A stretch of 5,487 bases of DNA from CAYLNK01 sp964384675 (GTDB lineage: Bacteria > Acidobacteriota > Thermoanaerobaculia > UBA5066). The stretch's first letter is position 1; every line of letters begins with the position of its first letter. The translations under genes were made by a program, and so were the position numbers. The notes beneath the pieces are model-generated. The model was given only the letters and a program-made list of their open reading frames with translations. It was not told the DNA's origin and made no database searches. The stretch is from assembly GCA_964384675.1 (NCBI GenBank), contig CAYLNK010000387.1:1-5487 (forward strand), in the 5' to 3' direction. Positions 1-5,487 of this stretch are shown here, in pieces.

Positions 1-1
1 C

Positions 2-145
2 GGCTACGCCGCCGCGGCGCGGGTCCTCGCGATCCTCGGCGATCGGGCCGGCGCGGCGGACCTGCTGGCGCGCGGCCGCGCCAGGTTCCCCGACGACCGA
101 CGCTTTCGAGACGCACCGGGTGGAGGGACCCGATCGACGAGGTGA
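2..145 (+). CDS. C-terminal end of a TPR-repeat-like protein (5' end outside the window)
   Basis: This open frame runs from the left edge to a TGA at 143-145 and gives 47 residues; the start lies outside the window. The first ~32 residues read as the second half of a tetratricopeptide repeat: an Ala-rich helix, a LGD turn (residues 12-14), then GAADLLARGRARFPDD, with the usual small residues and the closing Pro at residue 30. The first ~32 codons are almost all G/C-ending, while the last dozen are less so (CGA, TTT, GCA, GGT, GGA), which fits a real gene whose tail also carries the next gene's ribosome binding site. TPR proteins are protein-interaction scaffolds; no more specific role can be given from this fragment. 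The stop lies 4 bases before the ATG of the VWFA-related gene, so the two are probably cotranscribed. It could also be another alpha-helical repeat of TPR type, such as Sel1-like. Confidence 0.72.
   Translation, partial: GYAAAARVLAILGDRAGAADLLARGRARFPDDRRFRDAPGGGTRSTR
137..142 (+). promoter_or_regulatory. Ribosome binding site for the VWFA-related gene
   Basis: The sequence ACGAGG, with core GAGG at 139-142, sits 7 bases before the ATG at 150. It lies inside the last codons of the upstream TPR-like gene, which suggests coupled translation. It favours ATG 150 over the GTG at 120, where no comparable site is seen at a suitable distance. Confidence 0.6.
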
Positions 146-149
146 CGCG

Positions 150-2312
150 ATGCGGATGACGGCCCTCGGCCTCTCGCTCCTGGTCCTGGTCCTGGCGCGG
201 CCCGTCGGAGCCGACACGCCCTCGCTCCCGGCCGGCACGACCGCGACCGCGGAGGTGACCCTCGTCGAGGTCCCCGTCCACGTCACCGACTCGAACGGGC
301 GGCCGGTCCGCGGGCTCACGCGCGACGACTTCGAGCTCTCCGACGACGGGGAGCGCGTCGAGCTGACGAGCGTCGAGGCGGTCGACCTCGAGGACTTCGC
401 GAAGGACCCCAACGCCCCGCGGGACATCCCCCTCCCGCCGGCGGCGCGCCGGAGCTTCTTCCTCCTCTTCGACCTCTCGTTCTCGAGCCCGTCGAAGATG
501 GTCACCGCGCGGAGCGCCGCGAAACGGTTCGTGCTCGAGGGGATGAAGAACGGCGACTTCGTGGGCGTCGCGACCTACGACGTCGAGCGCGGGATGAAGC
601 TCGTCCTCTCGTTCACGGCCGACCGCGACCAGGCGGCCCACGCCGTCGAGACACTGGGCCTCCCGAGCCTGACCCAGCCGACCGCCGATCCGCTGGCGCT
701 CACGATCTTCAACTCCAACGGCTCGTCCGGCAGCACCGCGGGCGAGACCCAGTCCCGGCTGGGCGACTCGGAGGCGGCCGAGGTCCTCCAGGCGATCTCG
801 GCGCTCTCCCGCAAGAGCTTCGACTCGTACCAGCGGGGCCGCATCGTGGCGTCGATCAAGGCGATGGAGGACCTCGCCCGCTCCCTCAACAGCGTGCGCG
901 GGCGAAAGCACATCGTCTACTTCTCGGAGGGCTTCGACAGCCAGCTCCTGGTCGGCTCCTCCGGGGGAGCGGCCTCCTCGGTGGTGCAGGGCGACCAGGT
1001 GGCTCACGGCGAGATCTGGAAGATCGACAACGACTCGCGTTTCGGCAGCACCGACCTGAAGGTGAAGCTCCAGGACATGCTGACGATCTTCAACCGGGCC
1101 GACTGCGTCATCCACGCCGTCGACGTCTCGGGCCTGGTGGACCGCACCTCCGACGTGCGCGCCGGCGCGCCGGGCGATACCGGTCCCGCCGCGCGGGAAG
1201 GGGGACGCGGCCGTGGACAGGAGTCCCTCTTCCTCCTGGCCCACGAGACCGGCGGCGAGGTGATGAAGAACTCCAACGACGTGGCCGGCCAGCTCGAGGC
1301 GCTCGAGAGGCAGACGTCGCTCGTCTACCTCCTCGTCTTCGCGCCCCGGAAGATGGGCGAGCCGGGCCGGTTCCACGGGCTCAAGGTGAAGGTGAAGAGC
1401 CCGGGCGCGCGGATCTCGTCCCGCTCGGGCTACTACGAGCCGCGCCCCTACTCGAAGCTGAGCCCCATGGAGCGCCGCCTCTCGACCGCCCAGATGCTCG
1501 CGTACGGTCTGCCGCGCAACGAGATCCCGTCCCGCGTCCTGGCGGCCCCCATCCGTGTGCCGGGGCGCGCGCGGGCGGAGGTTCCGGTCATCGTCGAGAT
1601 CCCGGGCCGGGCCCTCCTCGCGGGCCACACCGGGGAGAACCTGCACCTCGAGCTCTACGCCTACGCCACCGACACGCAGCTCCGGGTCCGTGACTTCTTC
1701 TCCCAGAACCTCACCCTCGAGCTGCCCAAGCTCCGCGCCTCGCTCGACGCGAGCGGCATCAAGTACTACGGCACGGTCGCCCTTTCGCCCGGCACGTTCT
1801 GGATGAAGGTCCTCGTGCGCAACGCCGACACGGGGCGGACCGGCCTCTCGATCGTCCCGGTCACCGTTCCCGAGCCCGCCGGGGCCGAGCCGTTCGTCCT
1901 GGCGCCGCTGTTCCACGAGGCCCCGGGGCGCTGGATCATGGTGAAGGGGGCGCCCCGCGCGGGCGCTCCGTCCTATCCGTTCGTCGCCGCGGGCGAGTCG
2001 TTCATCCCGTCGGCGGCCCCGTCCGTGGAGGGCGGGCAGAGCGCTCGTGTCTCTCTCTTCGCCTACAACGTCAAGGGCGGCTCGAGCCTGGAGCTGGAGG
2101 GGCGCCTCCGGGGCCTCGACGGCAAGGACGCCGGTGACGTGCACCTGGTGCGGGAGGGGAAGGACGAGGCCGGACCCGGCGGCGCGTTGCGGCTGCTCTG
2201 CTCGTTCCGGCCCGACGGCCTGGCCAAGGGGCTCTACTCTCTCCTCGTCACGGTCCGCGACCGGGAGAGCGGCACCGAGGCGCAGAGCGGGATACCGGTC
2301 GAGGTGCGATAG
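150..2312 (+). CDS. Secreted VWFA-related protein (acidobacterial VWFA family)
   Basis: Predicted exported 720-residue protein with a von Willebrand factor A fold; its partner and substrate are unknown. Residues 1-21 form a signal peptide (MRMT, then a Leu/Val-rich core) with likely cleavage after VGA. Residues ~34-80 match the family's N-terminal beta module (VEVPVHVTD, GLTRDDFELSDDG). The VWA domain spans about 100-335: DLSFS at 108-112 is an intact MIDAS DxSxS metal-site motif, followed by FTADRD and GRKHIVYFSEGFD (251-263). LLAHETGGEV (~362-371) and the SRSGYYE segment (~424-430) are also typical of the family. Residues ~465-720 are beta-rich and contain two regions resembling the C-terminal parts of acidobacterial homologues. 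Start choice: ATG 150 has a ribosome binding site and leaves a clean signal peptide, while GTG 120 would add ten charged residues ahead of it and overlap the upstream gene; ATG 156 is also possible. The family is known mainly from sequence, so a role in surface adhesion or complex assembly is inference. Confidence 0.88.
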   Translation: MRMTALGLSLLVLVLARPVGADTPSLPAGTTATAEVTLVEVPVHVTDSNGRPVRGLTRDDFELSDDGERVELTSVEAVDLEDFAKDPNAPRDIPLPPAARRSFFLLFDLSFSSPSKMVTARSAAKRFVLEGMKNGDFVGVATYDVERGMKLVLSFTADRDQAAHAVETLGLPSLTQPTADPLALTIFNSNGSSGSTAGETQSRLGDSEAAEVLQAISALSRKSFDSYQRGRIVASIKAMEDLARSLNSVRGRKHIVYFSEGFDSQLLVGSSGGAASSVVQGDQVAHGEIWKIDNDSRFGSTDLKVKLQDMLTIFNRADCVIHAVDVSGLVDRTSDVRAGAPGDTGPAAREGGRGRGQESLFLLAHETGGEVMKNSNDVAGQLEALERQTSLVYLLVFAPRKMGEPGRFHGLKVKVKSPGARISSRSGYYEPRPYSKLSPMERRLSTAQMLAYGLPRNEIPSRVLAAPIRVPGRARAEVPVIVEIPGRALLAGHTGENLHLELYAYATDTQLRVRDFFSQNLTLELPKLRASLDASGIKYYGTVALSPGTFWMKVLVRNADTGRTGLSIVPVTVPEPAGAEPFVLAPLFHEAPGRWIMVKGAPRAGAPSYPFVAAGESFIPSAAPSVEGGQSARVSLFAYNVKGGSSLELEGRLRGLDGKDAGDVHLVREGKDEAGPGGALRLLCSFRPDGLAKGLYSLLVTVRDRESGTEAQSGIPVEVR

Positions 2313-2316
2313 GAGG
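2311..2316 (+). promoter_or_regulatory. Strong ribosome binding site (AGGAGG) overlapping the upstream stop codon
   Basis: A perfect AGGAGG shares two bases with the TAG stop (2310-2312) of the VWFA-related gene. It lies 5 bases before the ATG at 2322 but only 2 bases before the ATG at 2319, which makes 2322 the better start. The overlap suggests that ribosomes finishing the upstream gene help load the next one. Confidence 0.72.
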
Positions 2317-2321
2317 CGATG

Positions 2322-2990
2322 ATGCGGAGGACGGTAATGGCGGCCGCGGTGGCTGTGCTCGCGGCGGCTCCGGCTCTGGCTGACGGGCTGACGACGTACA
2401 AGGGGTGGGCCGAGAGCCCCGAGGCGTACTTCCTGACGAAGTCCGAGCGGGAGGCCTGGTCGGCCGTCGACACGGACCAGAAGGCCGAGGCGTTCGTCAA
2501 CGCCTACCGGGCGGCCCGCGGCGCCGGCTTCGCAGCGGCCATCAAGAGCCGCGTCGAGTTCGCGGACAAGGCTTTCCCGCTCGGGAAGAAGAAGGGCTCC
2601 GAGACGCTGCGCGGATGGGTCCTCGTGGTCCTCGGGCCCCCGACCAAGGTGGACGAGGTGAAGTCCGGCGCTGCCAAGGAGAAGGTCGACCCGACGTCGG
2701 GCGAGATCGCGGCGAGCAGCGGAGGCGAGAACAGCCGGGCGGTGACCAACTCGCACTCGAACGCCGGCGGGGCCGGGGCCGACACTCTCCGGGGGATGCG
2801 CCCGACCGTGAGGAAGAGCGTCACCCGCTGGAGCTACGACGCCAAGTCGGTACCTCCCGCGCTGAAGCTGCCCGAGCTCACCGTCGAGTTCATCGTCTAC
2901 CCCGACGAGAGCCGGGAGGAGACGCCCGACCCCGCGAAGCTCCAGAAGATGCTGGAGGACGTGGTGGCGTACTGGGCTCCCCGGAAGTAG
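2322..2990 (+). CDS. Exported GWxTD-like domain protein, diverged
   Basis: Small exported protein of 222 residues resembling the GWxTD domain family, which is common in Acidobacteriota and often found near VWFA-related genes; no biochemical function is established. Counting from ATG 2322: MRR, an Ala/Val core and an ALA cleavage site at about residue 20 form a signal peptide. The mature part follows the family pattern: W..SPEAYFLTKSERE (~29-44), a TDQ..EAFVNAYRAAR segment (~51-66), then GSETLRGWVLVVLGPP (~92-107). The last aligns with the eponymous GWxTDRG..Y...G.P stretch, but only G, T and RG are kept. A Gly/Ser/Asn-rich region (~127-157) precedes a WSY and a beta strand (LTVEFIVYPDE). Start choice: 2322 has the best spacing from AGGAGG; 2319 is next; 2337 also has GGAGG upstream but would lose the positively charged signal-peptide start. 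Seven bases separate the previous stop from ATG 2319, so it is almost certainly in the same transcript. The family call is from pattern memory and is less sure than the VWFA call. Confidence 0.75.
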   Translation: MRRTVMAAAVAVLAAAPALADGLTTYKGWAESPEAYFLTKSEREAWSAVDTDQKAEAFVNAYRAARGAGFAAAIKSRVEFADKAFPLGKKKGSETLRGWVLVVLGPPTKVDEVKSGAAKEKVDPTSGEIAASSGGENSRAVTNSHSNAGGAGADTLRGMRPTVRKSVTRWSYDAKSVPPALKLPELTVEFIVYPDESREETPDPAKLQKMLEDVVAYWAPRK

Positions 2991-2998
2991 GACGGACC

Positions 2999-5487
2999 TC
3001 AGCCCGCCAGCGGGACCCGGAACCAGAACGTCGCGCCCTTCCCCTCCTCGCTGAGGATCCCGATCGAGCCGCCGTGCCGCTCGACGATCGTCTTGCTGAT
3101 CGCGAGCCCCAGCCCGGTGCCTCCCTTCTGCCGCGAGTCCGACGCGTCCACCTGACGGAAGCGCTCGAAGATGACGTCGTGGAGCGCCGGGGGAACCCCA
3201 CGCCCCCGGTCCACGACGCGCACCTCGGCCTCGCCATCCCGCCGGCTGGCCCCCACCTCGATCCGCTCTCCCCGCGGGGAGAACTTCACCGCATTGGACA
3301 GGAGGTTGAGCACCACCTGCTCGAGCCGGTCGGCATCGGCGATCACCCGCAAGTCCGTGGGCCCGACCTCGACCGCCACGCCGAGCTCGTCCGCCATCCC
3401 CCGCACGGCGTCCACGGAGCTCTCCAGCACCGCCTGGAGCGGCGTCGGGACGAGCGTCAGGTCCATCCGGCCGCTGTCGAGACGCTCCAGGTCCAGGAAG
3501 TCGTTGATGAGGCGGATCAGACGCGTCGTGTTCCGCTCCGCGATCGCCACGAGCCGCTCCGCGGCCGGCGCGAGCTCGCCGGCCGTCTTCGCCGTCAGGA
3601 GCCCGAGCGAGCCCCGGATCGACGTGAGCGGAGTCCGCAGCTCGTGGCTCACTGTGGCGACGAACTCGCGCCGCATCCGCTCCACGTCCCGGCGCTCCGA
3701 GACGTCACGCGCGACGCCCTGGACGGCCACCGGCCGCCCGTCCAGGAGGACGAGCCGCGTCGACACCTCCACGGGCACGCGCTTGCCGGAGCGGGTGACG
3801 ACGTCCAGCTCGTAGACGCTCCGGTCCTCCTCGCCCCGCAGCTTCCGGGCGATGCTCTCGCGGGCGTACGGGAGGTGCTCCGGCGCCACGAGCTGGTCGA
3901 TTCCCGTGCCCACCACCTCGTCCCTCCGGTATCCGAGGAGCCGCTCCGCGGCGCGGTTGATCGAGAGGAACCGGCCGGCGAGGTCGTGCGTGTAGACCAT
4001 GTCGCTCGCGTTCTCGAAGAGCTCGCGGTAGCGCTCCTCGCTGGCCTCGAGCGCCCGCTCGAACGACTTCCGGACCGTGATGTCGCGGCTGGAGATCAGG
4101 AGGCCCTGGCCTCCCGGCAGCGCGGTCAGGAGCGCCTCCACGTGGAGGACCTCCCCGCTCCGCTTCCTCACCCGCATCTCGACCGACGTGCTGCCGCCTT
4201 CGGCCACCGTGGACGCGGCGAGGGCCCGGACCCGCGCCACGTCGTCGGGGTGGACGATGTTGAAGGCGTTGCCGGCCAGCACCTCCTCCGGCGGGATCCC
4301 GAGCACCGCGGCGTTGGACGGCGAGGCGTAGAGGACGCGCCCCTCGGGCGTCACCTGGGCGACGAGGTCGCGGGCGTGCTCGGTCACCAGCCGGTAACGT
4401 CGCTCCTGCTCCTCGAGCGCGGCGACGGCGAGGGCCCGGTCGATCCCGAGCGCCAGCTCGTCTCCCACGCGATCGATCGTCTCGAGCGCGGCCAGCCCGA
4501 ACTTCTCGCCCGTGGAGATCGAAAGGACGCCGACGAGCCGGCTCCCGACCGCGAGCGGGAGGCCGGCGAAGATCCGCTCGGGGCCGCCGGCCGGGACGTC
4601 CTCTCTCACCGCGACGAGCGCGCGATGGGTGGCCGCGATCTCACCGATCGCCGCCGCGTCGCGCGCCCCCTCCTCTTCCGGCGCCCGGAGGGCGTCCAGG
4701 TCGCCGGCGCTCGCCCGGCGGGAGAGCCGGCCGTCCGGCCCCGCGATCCAGAAGGAGGCGCGGGTCGCCGAGAGGTGCCGGCAAACCAGGTCCGCGCAGG
4801 CTGCCAGCATGTCGTCGAGCGTGCGCCCCGCCGTGAGCGCCTTGCCGATCTCCGCGGCGAAGCTGGCCAGGCGCATCCGGTGCGCGAGCTCCCGCTCCGC
4901 CCGGAGGCGCTCCGTGACGTCCTGGGCGTTCCCCAGGACGTACGGGTGCCGGCCCCTCTCCTCGCACAGCACGTTGCGGTAGTCCCAGAAGCGCTCCTCT
5001 CCCTCGCGGGTGAGGAGACAGAGGAGCCCTCCCTCCACCGAGCGGCTCTGGACGCGGATCAGGTACCGGTTCAGCTCCTCCTGGAAGCGGGACGGGACCA
5101 GGTCGAAGAGCGACCTCCCCTCGAGCTCCTCGGCGGTGTACCCGAGCGCGGCCGAGGCCGACCGGTTGATCGAGAGGATCCGGCCGGTGAGGTCGTGCGT
5201 GCAGATCAGCCCGCCGCTCATCTCCACCAGGTTCCGGTAGCGGCGCTCGCTGTCCGCGAGGGCCCCCTCCGTCCGGCGCGTCTCCACCGTGGCGCGCGCC
5301 CGCTCCTCCTCGCGCCGCGAGGTGAGGTCGGATACGTCACGGAGGTACGCCACCGCGGCGGACCGGCCCTCGAACGGGACGGCGTACTCCGTCACCTCGA
5401 CGTCCAGGAGCGCGCCGTCCTTCCGCCGGTGCCGCGCCGTTCGCGGAGCGCCGTCCGGCGGCGCCTGGCCCGCGGGCATCGGCGCCG
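2999..5487 (-). CDS. Multi-PAS/GAF sensor histidine kinase (N-terminus outside the window)
   Basis: Sensor kinase of a two-component or phosphorelay system: it autophosphorylates on His and passes the phosphate to a response regulator not present here. The frame stays open to the right edge. Residues are counted from the internal ATG at 5477-5479, giving 826, but that ATG lies inside a PAS domain, so the true start is further right. Domains: PAS C-terminal half (~1-52, RHRRKDG then YLRDVSD); PAS (~78-192); GAF (~205-350); PAS (~358-471); PAS (~481-597); HisKA (~602-668) with SHELRTP and phospho-acceptor His612 (codon 3644-3646); HATPase_c (~714-824) with N-box NLLSNAVKFSP (Asn729), G1 DRGRG (757-761), F-box FERFRQVD and G2 GTGLGL (787-792). 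All catalytic motifs are intact, so it should be active. Three linkers share an ERRYR/EERYR signature. No membrane segment or receiver domain is visible; the protein ends directly after the ATPase domain. The visible part appears cytoplasmic, and the ligands of its PAS and GAF domains are unknown. Confidence 0.95.
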   Translation of the reverse strand, partial: APMPAGQAPPDGAPRTARHRRKDGALLDVEVTEYAVPFEGRSAAVAYLRDVSDLTSRREEERARATVETRRTEGALADSERRYRNLVEMSGGLICTHDLTGRILSINRSASAALGYTAEELEGRSLFDLVPSRFQEELNRYLIRVQSRSVEGGLLCLLTREGEERFWDYRNVLCEERGRHPYVLGNAQDVTERLRAERELAHRMRLASFAAEIGKALTAGRTLDDMLAACADLVCRHLSATRASFWIAGPDGRLSRRASAGDLDALRAPEEEGARDAAAIGEIAATHRALVAVREDVPAGGPERIFAGLPLAVGSRLVGVLSISTGEKFGLAALETIDRVGDELALGIDRALAVAALEEQERRYRLVTEHARDLVAQVTPEGRVLYASPSNAAVLGIPPEEVLAGNAFNIVHPDDVARVRALAASTVAEGGSTSVEMRVRKRSGEVLHVEALLTALPGGQGLLISSRDITVRKSFERALEASEERYRELFENASDMVYTHDLAGRFLSINRAAERLLGYRRDEVVGTGIDQLVAPEHLPYARESIARKLRGEEDRSVYELDVVTRSGKRVPVEVSTRLVLLDGRPVAVQGVARDVSERRDVERMRREFVATVSHELRTPLTSIRGSLGLLTAKTAGELAPAAERLVAIAERNTTRLIRLINDFLDLERLDSGRMDLTLVPTPLQAVLESSVDAVRGMADELGVAVEVGPTDLRVIADADRLEQVVLNLLSNAVKFSPRGERIEVGASRRDGEAEVRVVDRGRGVPPALHDVIFERFRQVDASDSRQKGGTGLGLAISKTIVERHGGSIGILSEEGKGATFWFRVPLAG
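3954..3999 (-). repeat. Intragenic direct repeat, copy in the last PAS domain of the kinase
   Basis: These 46 bases match 5163-5208 at 42 positions in the same orientation, differing at 3970, 3979, 3993 and 3997. They encode THDLAGRFLSINRA in the PAS domain next to the kinase core. The likeliest reading is PAS domain duplication with conserved coding, not a mobile repeat. Confidence 0.55.
5163..5208 (-). repeat. Intragenic direct repeat, copy in the second PAS domain of the kinase
   Basis: Partner of the copy at 3954-3999, 42 of 46 bases identical. It encodes THDLTGRILSINRS. The similarity falls off outside this block at the DNA level, although the flanking protein still aligns as a PAS domain (for example LGY followed by E, then G). 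Confidence 0.55.

Noticed and set aside
120..149. GTG at 120 as the start of the VWFA-related gene
   Set aside because: It would add ten mostly charged residues before the signal peptide, overlap the TPR-like gene by 26 bases and lack a suitable ribosome binding site. ATG 150 is better on all three counts.
178..195. TCCTGG repeated three times in the signal peptide of the VWFA-related protein
   Set aside because: It encodes the alternating Leu/Val of the hydrophobic core. Three hexamer copies are in frame and easily explained by codon choice, with no evidence of phase variation.
575..1276. Minus-strand open frames (112 and 90 codons) under the VWFA-related gene
   Set aside because: They overlap the core VWA region, whose plus-strand product carries clear motifs. 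The minus-strand products are Arg/Ser-rich with no recognisable features.
2337..2339. ATG at 2337 as the start of the GWxTD-like gene
   Set aside because: GGAGG lies 6 bases upstream, but this start removes the two Arg of the signal peptide n-region. 2322 keeps a normal signal peptide and has the stronger AGGAGG.
3003..3014. Small hairpin CCCGCCAGCGGG near the convergent stops as a terminator
   Set aside because: Only 4-5 base pairs with a very short loop, no T-run on either strand, and it lies within the last kinase codons. It is expected by chance at this GC content.
3171..3815. Plus-strand open frame of 214 codons opposite the kinase
   Set aside because: It is antisense to a clear HisKA/HATPase coding region. 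Its product is a Ser/Arg/Thr-rich string with no domain pattern, as expected from an out-of-frame reading of GC-rich DNA.
4512..4982. Plus-strand open frame of 156 codons opposite the GAF and second PAS region
   Set aside because: Low-complexity Arg/Ser/Ala product, no ribosome binding site context or family motif; a shadow of the kinase gene.

Overview
This 5.5 kb window is very GC-rich, with codon third positions almost all G or C, and is almost wholly coding. It looks like a chromosomal segment of a high-GC bacterium. The acidobacterial-type VWFA-related protein next to a GWxTD-like protein points towards Acidobacteriota (Thermoanaerobaculia or Vicinamibacteria-like) or a neighbouring phylum. 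That placement is inferred from gene content, not from a marker gene.

Layout. Bases 2-145 (+) are the last 47 codons of a protein ending in a TPR-like helical hairpin. Four bases later, with a clear ribosome binding site, a secreted 720-aa VWFA-related protein begins (150-2312, +). Its stop codon overlaps an AGGAGG site for a secreted, diverged GWxTD-family protein (2322-2990, +). These three genes form one tightly packed co-directional unit, probably an operon whose promoter lies upstream of the window. Eight bases further, convergent on the minus strand, is the 3' end of a large sensor histidine kinase (2999-5487, -). It has the order PAS (partial), PAS, GAF, PAS, PAS, HisKA, HATPase_c, and its N-terminus runs off the right edge.

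How the genes may work together. The plus-strand genes probably make an envelope or periplasmic set: a TPR scaffold, a metal-dependent (MIDAS) VWA adhesion or assembly protein with beta-rich C-terminal regions, and a small exported GWxTD-like partner. No biochemical role is established for this pairing. The kinase has every catalytic motif intact and no receiver domain or membrane segment in the visible part. It is on the opposite strand and its link to the operon is unproven.

No RNA gene, mobile element, CRISPR array, promoter or convincing terminator was found. No stretch longer than about 10 bases lies between genes, so there is no intergenic region to describe. The least understood part is the VWFA/GWxTD pair, whose GWxTD member has lost most of the motif that names its family.
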